In this document: one piece after another, positions 8,704-17,366 of the stretch
Layout: each line of letters begins with the position of its first letter
Numbering within the stretch: the stretch's first letter is position 1
Assembly: GCA_948648655.1 (NCBI GenBank)
Contig: CAPKVJ010000002.1
Coordinates: 40,289 to 104,288 of the forward strand
From: an uncultured Candidatus Saccharibacteria bacterium
GTDB taxonomy: Bacteria > Patescibacteriota > Saccharimonadia > Saccharimonadales > Saccharimonadaceae
DNA: 64,000 nt
Reading direction: 5' to 3'
Translations under genes and position numbers: made by a program
Notes under the pieces: model-generated
Seen by the model: the letters and a program-made list of their open reading frames with translations, nothing else
Databases searched by the model: none
Told to the model about the DNA's origin: nothing

Positions 8704-8732
8704 ATTATATCATACTAATTCTATAGAGTCAA
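8704..8732 (-). promoter_or_regulatory. Sigma70-type promoter of the DUF5680-like gene
   Basis: On the minus strand TTGACT (8727-8732), a 17-bp spacer and TATAAT (8704-8709). The leader that follows can fold a small stem (GTATAG/CTATAC) before the AAAGGAGAG ribosome-binding site. Confidence 0.7.
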
Positions 8733-8763
8733 TCGAAATAATGAGATTTTTAAAACAGTATGT

Positions 8764-8769
8764 TATAAT
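8764..8769 (+). promoter_or_regulatory. -10 box, leaderless-type promoter of the PIN-TRAM gene
   Basis: TATAAT preceded by TGT, ending 6 nt before the ATG at 8776. Confidence 0.6.
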
Positions 8770-8775
8770 ACGGAA

Positions 8776-9561
8776 ATGGAATTATTCATACTAATTGTTG
8801 TTTTGTTGATTTTGGCCGAATCTACAATTTTGGTTCTCAAAAATCAAAAGCCGTTGCTAGTCACGAACCAGAAGCGCAAAATTTATGTTGACACTTCAGC
8901 TCTCATGGATCCTAGATTAGTCGCCGTTGCTCAGACCGGTTTTATTGGTGACGACTTAATTATTCCCCGTAGTGTCATCCATGAGTTGCAATTGCTTGCT
9001 GATGGTAAAGACCATGATAAGCGTCTACGTGCACGTGCGGGGCTAGACGCAGTCAGGGAATTAGAACGAGTAGTTTTTTTCAACTTAACTATACTCGATG
9101 ACGCATTGGACCATACGCCAGTTGATAATCGCCTCCTAGAACTTGCGAAATCAAATCATGGTCTCATTCTTACCAACGATTTTAATCTCAAAAAAGTTGC
9201 TGCTACCGACCATATCGACGCTCTGAATCTCAATGAGCTCGCACTAGTCTTGCGCAATGAATATCTTCCAGGAGAGCACGAAAAAGTCAAAATTATCTCT
9301 GTCGGTAGTGGGCAAAATCAAGGTGTAGCCTATCTCAAAGATGGTACTATGGTTGTAGTTGATCGCGCCAGCAATAAAGTAGGTGAAGAAGTCGAAGTCG
9401 AATTCCAGCGTCTGAATCAAACTGCGTCTGGCACCATGATGTTTGCCAAGTTAGTTTCATCAGGACGTACCACTAATAAAACTTCGAAATCTTCTTCATC
9501 CAAAACTGTCAAAATTACTAAATCCGTTACAAAGAAACCTCGCAAATCTTCCAACAAATAA
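8776..9561 (+). CDS. PIN and TRAM domain protein, YacL-like putative nuclease
   Basis: After one N-terminal transmembrane helix (residues ~2-22) comes a PIN domain with acidic residues in the expected places: VDTSALMD (~39), IHELQLLAD (~72) and LTNDFNLKK (~136). A TRAM-like beta-barrel follows (GVAYLKDGTMVVVD, ~195) and then a basic Ser/Lys-rich tail. This is the architecture of the YacL family, although YacL proteins usually have more membrane helices. PIN domains are metal-dependent RNases, so membrane-associated RNA cleavage is likely; the target is unknown. Confidence 0.85.
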   Translation: MELFILIVVLLILAESTILVLKNQKPLLVTNQKRKIYVDTSALMDPRLVAVAQTGFIGDDLIIPRSVIHELQLLADGKDHDKRLRARAGLDAVRELERVVFFNLTILDDALDHTPVDNRLLELAKSNHGLILTNDFNLKKVAATDHIDALNLNELALVLRNEYLPGEHEKVKIISVGSGQNQGVAYLKDGTMVVVDRASNKVGEEVEVEFQRLNQTASGTMMFAKLVSSGRTTNKTSKSSSSKTVKITKSVTKKPRKSSNK

Positions 9562-9585
9562 CGCTTATTAATTTTTTTGCTCATC

Positions 9586-9615
9586 AAAAAGGCAGGTCGA
9601 AAGGCCTGCCTTTAC
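9586..9615. terminator. Bidirectional intrinsic terminator
   Basis: Perfect stem AAAGGCAGG/CCTGCCTTT (9588-9596 with 9605-9613) between the convergent PIN-TRAM and PBP genes. T-rich sequence follows in both directions. Confidence 0.8.
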
Positions 9616-9622
9616 TTATGTC

Positions 9623-12340
9623 CTAGAAGTCAGTGAACACTGCCTTGCTTGAGTATCCTGCCTCATCTTTTACTTCTACAATTACCGATGTCTCATCACC
9701 GTTCAATGGATAAGTAACGCTATTTGCGGAGACTTTGACCGGACTCTTACTCACCCCGTTGACAGTCACTGTATAAGTATCAAGCCCATAAGTACCTTTT
9801 GCGAAATTGAACACCAAACTTGTAACCTTGCTCACAGTCTCGCCATCATCACCCTCGACCTCCGTCTTGTTGCCTTGTATAGACACAGTAGGACCACTTG
9901 CATCGCAAGTATCATACTTATTGTAATCATAGCCATCAGGCACATTCCATACTTCTGCCTTTGTCACTGGATCAATTGTCTTTGTGATTTCGATCTCAAT
10001 ACGTTGGCTCTCTGGAGTACAATCTGCCGCACGGAGTTTATTAGTCTTATTAAAAGCCACTTTCTCCGTTGTCACGTTTGACTTTTTTGAGTTATACCAG
10101 CTCGGCCAAATATCAGTTCGACCATTTACCGTCAGTGTTTGAATCCCCGCCGGTCTCACCGGCTGGTCGCCTGGTTTCCACTTACCCTCTTTTTCATAAA
10201 GATTCTTATGTACATTTAGCATATACGAAGCCACTACGGCACGGGTCACCTCGTTATTACTACTTCTTGCTCCAGAGCCATCATGGTTGCCGTTCCAAAC
10301 CGTTGTTGCTACGGCCGTCGAAAAACTTGCCATCCATAAATCTTTAGCTACGGCACTATTTGAAGTGGTGGAAGTACCAGTCTTCGTTCCGGTCCATACG
10401 CCGTCAATCACGAATCCAGGCGCTCTACCCGAGCTACCAAAGACCTTCATACGCGCATTAGCATCTCCCAAAATATCAGCAATTTCGTAAGCTACCTGTT
10501 CATCAACTACTCGTTCACCCTCTTTATCTTCCCAGACATCGACAATCTTTCCACTTGAGTCTTTCACTTCTAACACATAAGCCAAATCCTTATATACTCC
10601 GCCGCGTGCAAATGATGCGTAAGCATTGGCGTGTTCAATCGGCTTTACCGTACAGCCACTACCAATCGCCATTGACAATCCCGCCGTACTACCATTTGCG
10701 CAGTAACTCTTATCTCCCAAACCTTGTGCAATTTCTAGCGCATTATCAATCCCCACAATCGAAAGAGCCTTCGCCGCTGCAATGTTTAAAGAGTTACCTA
10801 GCGATTCACGAATCGTAACGTCGCCATAGAAAGCTCCTGTGAAATTCCGGAGCGCACAACTTCCAGTGTAGCCTGCACAATATAATGAATCGATATTTTC
10901 ATCGCGTAGAATCGATCCTGGACCATATACATTATCACCAGTCAGCGAAAACAGTGGTGCGTAGTCCACAATTGGCTTGATTGACGAGCCTGGCTCAAGA
11001 TCCGAAACCGCCGCATTGACTTCTCCGTAGACAGGCGTCTCCCAATCTACAGATCCCACCATTGCAATTACTTGCCCAGTATCTACATCAACTGATGCTA
11101 ATGCAATATTGTCCGTACCATTTGTGTAGAGCATGCTCCGACCTTTAGCAACGGCTTCTTCCGCCATCTGTTGAGCGCGATAGTCAAGTGTAGTCTTAAT
11201 TGTGTACCCTCCAGTACGCATCGCTTGGACACCGTATTTTGCCTCAAGCTGCTTCTTGACCTCAATAACGAAGTGGGGTGCTTTAATATTCTCGTATTGG
11301 TTACTTTCCGGCAAAATCTGATCCAAAATTGCCACTTCTTTTGCCGCATTTGCCTCGTCAGCACTGATATAGTTCATATCTACCATATCATCTAGTACTT
11401 TATGCTGTCGTTCAATCAACGCCTCATTGCCAGCCTCGTTGTATGGGTTCAACACTGCTGGATTATTTGGAATCGCCGCAAGTAGTGCAGACTCTGCTAG
11501 GGTCAAATCCTTTGCGCTCTTGCCGAAATAAGTTTGCGCCGCACTTTCAATACCATTACGGCGTCCACCATACGGTGATTCATTGAGATACATTGTAATA
11601 ATCTGCTCTTTGCTATACATTTTTTCGAGCTCAATTGAAAGAATCAATTCTTTCACCTTACGCGCAATGCCTCCACGATTTTCACTCGCCGCCTCATCCG
11701 AGAAGTAAATTTGCTTAATAAGCTGCTGCGTCAAAGTCGATCCACCCTGCACGCCCTTACCGCTCAAGGTCGACAAAGTCGCACGTATCAATGCTGAAAT
11801 ATCAACGCCCGGATGGTTATAAAAGCTCTTGTCCTCAATCGCTACCGTTGCTTGGCGTGCGTAGGTCGCAATTTGGTCTTCATCTACCACCAAGCGATAA
11901 TCTGCATCACCCTTGTCCTCCCAAAGTACCTCACCATTACGATCCAAATACGTATTCACCGTCTCTGAAATTGTCAAATCGTTCAGCTGAATCTCCTTCA
12001 GCTGATTCTTGTAATACACAAACAAAGCTCCAACTGCGATAATCCCGAGCAAACAACACGCCGCAAAAATCTTCCCAATTCTCTTTACTCCGGCTTTTGA
12101 GAACCAATAAGCCTTAATTCGCTCCCAGCGAAAATGCGCAAAAAACCTCGCCGGCTGCTCTTTTGGTAATGGCTTCAGTTTGGGATTCTCTGCTGTTGGT
12201 TTTTTCTTCTTTGTGCCACCAGTCTTTGATTGTACTGACTTCACTAGCTTGCGCGTCTGATCTGTAATTAAACTAGAATACACCCCCATCTTTCCTCGTT
12301 TCGAGGATTTATTATTCGAACTATTCGCAGTTTTTTCCAT
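9623..12340 (-). CDS. Bifunctional class A penicillin-binding protein (PBP1A type)
   Basis: The 905-residue protein has a basic cytoplasmic start, one transmembrane helix (~90), a GT51 glycosyltransferase domain (EDKSFYNHPGVD, GGSTLTQQLIKQIYF, SPYGGRRNGIESAAQTYFGKS in two parts) and a transpeptidase domain with SxxK (EPGSSIKP, ~450), SxN (SLNIAAAK) and KTG (TGTKTGTSTTS). A C-terminal Ig-like domain follows. It polymerises lipid II glycan and cross-links peptides. I start it at MEKTANS because a minus-strand TATAAT (12347-12352) ends 6 nt upstream; the longer reading would start inside that promoter. Confidence 0.93.
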   Translation of the reverse strand: MEKTANSSNNKSSKRGKMGVYSSLITDQTRKLVKSVQSKTGGTKKKKPTAENPKLKPLPKEQPARFFAHFRWERIKAYWFSKAGVKRIGKIFAACCLLGIIAVGALFVYYKNQLKEIQLNDLTISETVNTYLDRNGEVLWEDKGDADYRLVVDEDQIATYARQATVAIEDKSFYNHPGVDISALIRATLSTLSGKGVQGGSTLTQQLIKQIYFSDEAASENRGGIARKVKELILSIELEKMYSKEQIITMYLNESPYGGRRNGIESAAQTYFGKSAKDLTLAESALLAAIPNNPAVLNPYNEAGNEALIERQHKVLDDMVDMNYISADEANAAKEVAILDQILPESNQYENIKAPHFVIEVKKQLEAKYGVQAMRTGGYTIKTTLDYRAQQMAEEAVAKGRSMLYTNGTDNIALASVDVDTGQVIAMVGSVDWETPVYGEVNAAVSDLEPGSSIKPIVDYAPLFSLTGDNVYGPGSILRDENIDSLYCAGYTGSCALRNFTGAFYGDVTIRESLGNSLNIAAAKALSIVGIDNALEIAQGLGDKSYCANGSTAGLSMAIGSGCTVKPIEHANAYASFARGGVYKDLAYVLEVKDSSGKIVDVWEDKEGERVVDEQVAYEIADILGDANARMKVFGSSGRAPGFVIDGVWTGTKTGTSTTSNSAVAKDLWMASFSTAVATTVWNGNHDGSGARSSNNEVTRAVVASYMLNVHKNLYEKEGKWKPGDQPVRPAGIQTLTVNGRTDIWPSWYNSKKSNVTTEKVAFNKTNKLRAADCTPESQRIEIEITKTIDPVTKAEVWNVPDGYDYNKYDTCDASGPTVSIQGNKTEVEGDDGETVSKVTSLVFNFAKGTYGLDTYTVTVNGVSKSPVKVSANSVTYPLNGDETSVIVEVKDEAGYSSKAVFTDF

Positions 12341-12346
12341 GCTCCG

Positions 12347-12352
12347 ATTATA
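12347..12352 (-). promoter_or_regulatory. -10 box, leaderless-type promoter of the PBP gene
   Basis: Minus-strand TATAAT 6 nt before the ATG at 12340. Confidence 0.6.
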
Positions 12353-12413
12353 CCACAAATAGTATAAAATCTACTCTTCTATGCCAAAAATCCACTTTTC
12401 TGTCATCTAACTA

Positions 12414-12442
12414 TTGACAAAAATAACAATCCATGATACAAT
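12414..12442 (+). promoter_or_regulatory. Strong consensus promoter for a candidate small RNA
   Basis: TTGACA (12414-12419), exactly 17 bp, TACAAT (12437-12442). It points into a 100-bp gap with no plausible gene on that strand. Confidence 0.75.
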
Positions 12443-12448
12443 GGAAAT

Positions 12449-12548
12449 ATCGGTAGTTTTCATTCGCTTAATCGTGACAGCAATATGTATACATGAAATT
12501 TCTACAACTATATTATAACCGCTGACCCTCTGGGCTGGCGGTTATTCT
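12449..12548 (+). ncRNA. Candidate small RNA between the PBP and tyrS genes
   Basis: The RNA is defined by the TTGACA-17-TACAAT promoter upstream and an 8-bp perfect stem (ATAACCGC/GCGGTTAT, 12515-12522 with 12538-12545) followed by TCT. Expected length is about 100 nt. It lies convergent to tyrS, whose stop is at 12547, so its end may overlap the tyrS 3' end. It does not match SRP RNA, 6S RNA, tmRNA or RNase P features I know. The hairpin lacks a strong U-tract, so the 3' end is uncertain. Confidence 0.45.
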
Positions 12549-13758
12549 ACATCACGACCGCAAACTTATTCTTACCTCGCTTTAGCAACGCAACTTGATC
12601 AACTGCCACATCATCAGCCGCCTTTACCCCATTCACGCTAATCGCGCCCGCTGATATCAATTTTCGCGCTTCATTCTTGCTCGCGCATAGCCCAGTCTCC
12701 ACTAGTAAATCAAATAATCGAGAACCTATCTGACCTTTTGCTAAATATTCCCCAAATTCGACAATCTCGTCACTAGCTAGTTCGCCCAAATTACCAGCGA
12801 ACAACCTTTCACTCAAATTCGTTACCGCTTCAGCTGCTTCTTTACCGTGTACCACTTCGGTTACACCCACTGCTAATTTCTTCTGTGCTACCCGAAGCTC
12901 CGGATTTTTCTCCTGCTGTGCCATAATGGCCTCGACTTCGTCTTTATTATATAGAGTATAAATCTTCATCAGATTCTCGACCGCCGTATCTGGCTGATTA
13001 ATCCAGAATTGATAAAAATCAAAGATTGACGTCCGATCACTGGCTAGCCACACAGCATTACCTTCAGACTTACCAAATTTTCTCCCTGTCACTGGGTCAA
13101 TCACCAGCGGCGTACTCCATGCGTCTGCCGTCGCTCCCTCAAGCCGCTTGATTAGATGGATTCCACTCGAACAGTTGCCAAACTGGTCCGCGCCACAGAG
13201 TTGCAAATCAATCCCATATTCTCTATAGAGATGCAAGAAATCATACCCCTGTATCAAAGTGTACGAGAATTCTGCATAAGAAATCCCACTCCCACCTTCA
13301 CCGATTCGATTCTGGACAAATTGCCGGTCAAGCAACTGTGTCATGGAAAACGCCTTTCCGACCTCGCGCAGGAAATCCAGGTACTTCATATCTTTGAACC
13401 AGTCGTAATTATCCACTGATACAGTATCTTCATTACGGATTATCCGTCGCATCTGCTCGGCGATTCGCACCTTATTGTACTCCACTTCCTCAAGCGGCTT
13501 TAGCTCCCGCTCGCCATTGTCTTTCGGGTCACCGATCTGACCAGTCGCCCCACCCACCAAAAGATATGGCTCATAACCATGCCGCACGAAACATGCACAC
13601 ATCATCGCCGCTGCCAAATTCCCAATCGTCAGGGAATCAGCTGAAGGGTCGGCCCCCCAATAAAACTTCTTTGACGCTCGTATGTCAAGTTCTGCTGGAT
13701 CTTTGATTGTAGTTTCGGCCGCAAATCCGCGCCAAATTAGTTCTTCTGATAATTTCAT
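12547..13758 (-). CDS. tyrS: Tyrosyl-tRNA synthetase
   Basis: The protein has the class I signature in its bacterial TyrRS variant (GADPSADSLTIGNLAA), the tyrosine-binding region with FSYTLIQGYDF and LCGADQFGN, the KFGKSEGN loop (KMSKS equivalent, ~residue 225) and a C-terminal S4 RNA-binding domain (CASKNEARKLISAGAISVNG). It attaches tyrosine to tRNA-Tyr. I start it at MKLSEEL (13758) because the minus-strand TATAAT at 13766-13771 ends 7 nt upstream and overlaps the earlier possible ATG. Length ~403 residues is normal. Confidence 0.93.
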   Translation of the reverse strand: MKLSEELIWRGFAAETTIKDPAELDIRASKKFYWGADPSADSLTIGNLAAAMMCACFVRHGYEPYLLVGGATGQIGDPKDNGERELKPLEEVEYNKVRIAEQMRRIIRNEDTVSVDNYDWFKDMKYLDFLREVGKAFSMTQLLDRQFVQNRIGEGGSGISYAEFSYTLIQGYDFLHLYREYGIDLQLCGADQFGNCSSGIHLIKRLEGATADAWSTPLVIDPVTGRKFGKSEGNAVWLASDRTSIFDFYQFWINQPDTAVENLMKIYTLYNKDEVEAIMAQQEKNPELRVAQKKLAVGVTEVVHGKEAAEAVTNLSERLFAGNLGELASDEIVEFGEYLAKGQIGSRLFDLLVETGLCASKNEARKLISAGAISVNGVKAADDVAVDQVALLKRGKNKFAVVM

Positions 13759-13765
13759 AATCTCC

Positions 13766-13771
13766 ATTATA
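13766..13771 (-). promoter_or_regulatory. -10 box, leaderless-type promoter of tyrS
   Basis: Minus-strand TATAAT 7 nt before the start codon chosen for tyrS. Confidence 0.55.
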
Positions 13772-13895
13772 TCATAAGGCTGTCAATACTTGGGGTTTAC
13801 TTTACCGTGAGGCTTTGCTAGCATGAAGGCAGGGCGGGATTTTGACTGATTTTGGTCGATAAACCAATGTAAGTTAATAGTGTAGAAAGGTTTCT

Positions 13896-13979
13896 ATGAA
13901 GGAAGTGTCTTTAGAACTTGTGCTCAAAGAGCATAAAGTTCACAAAATAAAGATTACTGCCCGTACAAACGGACAGTAA
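13896..13979 (+). CDS. Small ORF of the sORF/antisense-RNA module, copy 3 (27 aa)
   Basis: An ATG with GAAAGG 6 nt upstream opens a 27-codon ORF (MKEVSLELVLKEHK..., ending KITARTNGQ). Its last eight codons and stop form an 11-bp hairpin (13954-13964 with 13969-13979), just as in the two modules at 37.5 and 58.9 kb, whose ORFs end in KVISAKKRK and KVTSVKKQK. The peptide is less basic than those two and aligns only at its end. On the minus strand the hairpin is fully paired (one G-U), while on the plus strand it has a C-A mismatch, which suggests selection on the antisense RNA. Coding status is supported only by the shared layout. Confidence 0.4.
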   Translation: MKEVSLELVLKEHKVHKIKITARTNGQ

Positions 13980-13992
13980 CACACAAATTTAT
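13944..13992 (-). ncRNA. Candidate short antisense RNA, copy 3
   Basis: Its promoter on the minus strand is TTGACT (14021-14026), 16 bp, TAAAAT (13999-14004). A leader of about 12 nt follows, then the 11-bp hairpin with loop TTGT and a U-rich tail (TCTTTATTTT). The layout and the sequence after the -10 (GGAACTATAAATTTG) resemble copies 1 and 2. It overlaps the 3' end of the 27-codon ORF. Confidence 0.45.
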
Positions 13993-14057
13993 AGTTCCAT
14001 TTTATCACAACAATTTCACCAGTCAACCGCTCTACCAAACTAATTTTGGAGGTAAAT

Positions 14058-14858
14058 ATGCATCAAACCCCTATTATCAATAAGCACGTGCTTGCGTTTG
14101 ATATCGATCAAACTCTTAACATCGCCAAAACCCCTATTCCACCCGAAATGGCCGAAGTTTTGACTAAATGTCTGAATCATTTTGAAATCTGCCCTATTTC
14201 TGGCCAGAAATTTGAACAATTCCTTATTCAAATTGTCGACCCTCTAAAAACTGCCGGCGCGACAGATGAGGAATTATCTCATCTCCATTTATTTGTCGCA
14301 CAAGGTACCCAATATTATCGCTATGATTCAGAGAAAAACGACTGGGAGCAGGTCTACAACTACCCTCTAAAAGACACAGATATTGCAAAAATCACCGAAA
14401 CTCTTGAGGCGGCCGCCCGTAAGCTAGGTTATTGGGAGGAAGACCAGCTTGCAGAGGGCGATGAAATCATCGAAAATCGCCTCTCCCAAATCACTTTTTC
14501 CGCTCTGGGGCAATCAGCAGGCACGGAGGTGAAATATGCATGGGACCCTGACTGTAAGAAGAGGGAAGCAATTGTAGACGAATGTCGCAAAATATTACCT
14601 GATTTTCTCTATGAAATCGGTGGCACCACCTCTATTAACGTCGCCGCACCTGGCATGAATAAGGAATTCGGTATGAAGCACCTCCTTGAGGAGCTAAACG
14701 TTCAGAAATCCGATATTCTCTACTTTGGCGATATGACACAACCAGGAGGGAATGACTACCCAGTCGTCCAAATGGGCATTGATACTATTACTGTGCGTTC
14801 ACACGAAGATACCCTTTACGCCCTGCGTGGGATACTTGGCGTAATTGCCGGTCAATAA
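14058..14858 (+). CDS. HAD-superfamily phosphomannomutase-like enzyme (PMM2 type)
   Basis: The nucleophile motif DIDQTLN (residue ~13), motif II region CPISGQKFEQF, a cap domain containing ENRLSQITFSALGQS, the GGTTSINVAAPGMNKEFG segment and the motif YFGDMTQPGGNDYPV match eukaryotic-type PMM (compare FGDKTxPGGNDxE) better than Cof hydrolases. It probably interconverts mannose-6-phosphate and mannose-1-phosphate for GDP-mannose or glycan synthesis; a sugar phosphatase role cannot be excluded. The ATG at 14058 has GGAGG 5 nt upstream. Length 266 is normal. tpiA follows with its own promoter. Confidence 0.8.
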   Translation: MHQTPIINKHVLAFDIDQTLNIAKTPIPPEMAEVLTKCLNHFEICPISGQKFEQFLIQIVDPLKTAGATDEELSHLHLFVAQGTQYYRYDSEKNDWEQVYNYPLKDTDIAKITETLEAAARKLGYWEEDQLAEGDEIIENRLSQITFSALGQSAGTEVKYAWDPDCKKREAIVDECRKILPDFLYEIGGTTSINVAAPGMNKEFGMKHLLEELNVQKSDILYFGDMTQPGGNDYPVVQMGIDTITVRSHEDTLYALRGILGVIAGQ

Positions 14859-14873
14859 TTTCATATATTGTGC

Positions 14874-14879
14874 TATAAT
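14874..14879 (+). promoter_or_regulatory. -10 box, leaderless-type promoter of tpiA
   Basis: Extended -10 (TGC then TATAAT) ending 6 nt before the tpiA ATG. Confidence 0.65.
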
Positions 14880-14885
14880 TAATGT

Positions 14886-15656
14886 ATGAAATCATATATC
14901 GTGGGCAACTGGAAGATGAACTTCGCGGTCAGTGAGTCTTCTATCTATCTTCATAAACTCCTTCAACGGACTAGACAGTATCGTGACATTGAGGTCGTCG
15001 TTGCGCCCTCTTTGACGGCATTGCAGCCTCTGTCACTTCAAATTGACCGTAAAAAAATGCGTCTTGCTGCGCAAAATGCTAATCCGCACGATTTCGGGGC
15101 CTATACCGGCGAAGTCTCATTCACGCAATTACGGGGGATTGTCGATTACTGTATTATCGGTCACTCCGAGCGTCGTCAGCTCTTCCACCAAAGTGACAAA
15201 GATATCCGCGCTTCAGTTGCAGCGGCACTGCGCAATAATATTACGCCGATTCTCTGCATTGGTGAGACCGAAACCGAGCGTACTTTTGGTGAGACATACG
15301 ATGTTTTGCGCGACCAGTTGTTAGGGGGTCTTTCAGAAGTCTCGACCGAAGATATCGCGAAGGTCATTGTTGCCTACGAGCCAGTTTGGGCTATTAGTAC
15401 GACGACTGATGCGCATATTGCTTCACCAGACGAGATTGCCGACGTCATGCAATTTTTGCGTCGCACTCTCTTGGATACTTATGATAAATCTAGTGCCGAG
15501 CAAATCCCACTGCTCTATGGCGGTAGCGTGAATCCATCAAACGCTGGTGCCTATCTCACTGTGCCAGAAGTTAATGGTTTGCTCATCGGGGGTGCTAGCC
15601 TTATTGCCGATCAGTTTGTCAAAATTATAGAAACCGCCAAAAAGGTAAGAGATTAA
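14886..15656 (+). CDS. tpiA: Triosephosphate isomerase
   Basis: All active-site landmarks are present: GNWKMN with the catalytic Lys (residues 7-12), the catalytic His in IIGHSERR (~95), the glutamate in VAYEPVWAI (~165) and the phosphate-binding LLYGGSVNP and GLLIGGASL near the end. It interconverts dihydroxyacetone phosphate and glyceraldehyde-3-phosphate. Length 256 is typical. The downstream gene starts at the base after its stop codon, so the two are co-transcribed. Confidence 0.96.
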   Translation: MKSYIVGNWKMNFAVSESSIYLHKLLQRTRQYRDIEVVVAPSLTALQPLSLQIDRKKMRLAAQNANPHDFGAYTGEVSFTQLRGIVDYCIIGHSERRQLFHQSDKDIRASVAAALRNNITPILCIGETETERTFGETYDVLRDQLLGGLSEVSTEDIAKVIVAYEPVWAISTTTDAHIASPDEIADVMQFLRRTLLDTYDKSSAEQIPLLYGGSVNPSNAGAYLTVPEVNGLLIGGASLIADQFVKIIETAKKVRD

Positions 15657-17231
15657 ATGAATCCGCAAGATCAATCATACACGTCAGGGAATCATGGCAA
15701 GATGATTGATTTTGTGCCACAAAAATTGCAGACACCTCAAAGCTCTCAAACTTCACAGAATTCAGGATCGACGACCGATCCTACCCCGCAGCCAGTCATC
15801 ACTTCTGCCCAAGTCGCTATCAACGCAATGTATGCCGAGCGTGCACAACAAGCGCAACCAGAGGTTGCAATGTCTGCCCGTGAGGCAGTAAATGCCGCCG
15901 CAGGGCAAAACGCGATAGACCGCGAGAAGTCTGCGGCTAATCTCCATCACGGCTCTATTCAGAAGAATATGGAATCTACTCGTACATCAGCATCAGCTTT
16001 ATTACGGGTGGCAAAGAGTAAGCCAGTATCGTCCAAAGATACACAGCCGGTCAATTCATTCGATCCGCTTGCCAAGCCAAAACCTATCGCTACGAAACCA
16101 AAACGCACCACATTAGCCAATCAAGCCGGGCCATCTGTCGTGCGGACATCATTGAAGCTGGGTGCTGCAGCGAAGCCAAAACAGACTCCAGTTATTTTGC
16201 CCCCCAATGCACGCATGGCACAAAATGCTCGTCCCGTTGGTATGACTCTGCAGCCCAAAAATAAGTTGACGCGCTTATTGAGTCGTAAACTTGTTAATGC
16301 TGAAGTATTACCCAAGAAATCATTGCCGGGCGCTTCGCCTCGCCCGCTCACATCTGGACAGCAGACTACGGCTGTCGAAGTCGATATTGTCGGTACGATA
16401 GCTGAAGCACAGCCCACTGTAGCGCGTCCACGATCAGCTGTCATCCGCGACCCACAAATGGTTCAGGCGAAGCGCCCGGCAGCTACTCGGACTTCCTCGA
16501 CTGCGCGTGCCGCGCGGAGCGCCCGCGTCGCTGACGTTGTCGGGCAGCAAATGGGTCAGCCGGCCAAATTCCGTAGCGCTCCGCGCGGGTTTGCGGCTGC
16601 GGCTCCCGCTCCTGTCGCCGCCGATACGTCATACGTCATGGCCGAGCCCCCCAAAATTACCGCCAAGCCCTCCGAGCGTGTCGTCCGCAAAGAAGATCTC
16701 GGCGTCGTCAAGAGTTACCACCAGCCGCGGGAGCCGCAGCCTCTTGGCGACCATACGCCTATCGGACGTGTCACCGAGCAAAAGGTTGCCTCTGGCCATG
16801 GTGGTGCCGCCCCAGATACTCGGATCAAGGCCGACAATACTTCTAATTACAGCTTCAGTAAGCAGCTCGAGCCTGACGCAAATCGCTATGCATTAGGTGG
16901 TCAGTCGCCATTCCTCAAATCTGTCAATGTCGAGAAACGCCCCTTGTCTGGTGAAGGCGCTCATCTTAATACGAGTAAAAAATTATCCAACGGCGCTGCT
17001 GGTGAAGCCACACAAAGCTCCGCCAAAGTCTCGCGCAAGAATGTTTATCCCAAGAAATCTACGCCCGAGAAGTCCAATACGAAGTCTGCGAGACGTGATG
17101 CTCCTAGCCGACCGACCGTCATTGTCCCATCCAGTCACCGCTCAAAGGCTCCACTATTCTTCTTGATTATTATCACAGTCATCCTCGGCGCCGCCGTCGG
17201 CGCTGCTGCGTATTTGTGCTTCTTCCAGTAG
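15657..17231 (+). CDS. Pro/Ala/Lys-rich membrane-anchored protein
   Basis: The first ~490 of 524 residues are low-complexity and probably disordered, rich in Pro, Ala, Ser, Thr, Lys and Gln. One transmembrane helix at the very C-terminus (LFFLIIITVILGAAVGAAA) anchors it, with the bulk likely in the cytoplasm. No enzymatic domain is recognisable. It starts directly after the tpiA stop. Central codons (16430-16760) are visibly richer in G+C than the neighbours. Tail-anchored disordered proteins like this recur in Saccharibacteria-like genomes, but no function can be given. Confidence 0.7.
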   Translation: MNPQDQSYTSGNHGKMIDFVPQKLQTPQSSQTSQNSGSTTDPTPQPVITSAQVAINAMYAERAQQAQPEVAMSAREAVNAAAGQNAIDREKSAANLHHGSIQKNMESTRTSASALLRVAKSKPVSSKDTQPVNSFDPLAKPKPIATKPKRTTLANQAGPSVVRTSLKLGAAAKPKQTPVILPPNARMAQNARPVGMTLQPKNKLTRLLSRKLVNAEVLPKKSLPGASPRPLTSGQQTTAVEVDIVGTIAEAQPTVARPRSAVIRDPQMVQAKRPAATRTSSTARAARSARVADVVGQQMGQPAKFRSAPRGFAAAAPAPVAADTSYVMAEPPKITAKPSERVVRKEDLGVVKSYHQPREPQPLGDHTPIGRVTEQKVASGHGGAAPDTRIKADNTSNYSFSKQLEPDANRYALGGQSPFLKSVNVEKRPLSGEGAHLNTSKKLSNGAAGEATQSSAKVSRKNVYPKKSTPEKSNTKSARRDAPSRPTVIVPSSHRSKAPLFFLIIITVILGAAVGAAAYLCFFQ

Positions 17232-17366
17232 GGAAGTAGCGCTACTATATAAAAGGTATAATAGCAATCAGTAGCTATGCAGATCCTGCAATTGTAATAC
17301 ATTTAACATACGCCGTATATACATTGTACATACGGCGTATTACGCTCTCCTAGGTTCAAACCTGCG
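17232..17366. other. Gap with TATAAT box and 11-bp inverted repeat
   Basis: Contains a 12-bp palindrome (17236-17247), a TATAAT at 17257-17262 without a clear -35, and a perfect inverted repeat ATACGCCGTAT/ATACGGCGTAT (17308-17318 with 17330-17340). The repeat probably ends transcription between the two convergent operons, although neither side has a strong T-tract; a ~70-nt RNA from the TATAAT is possible. Confidence 0.5.

Noticed and set aside
12441..12521. 25-codon hydrophobic ORF in the candidate small RNA
   Set aside because: Its ATG overlaps the -10 box, so it would not be in the transcript, and no ribosome-binding site exists.
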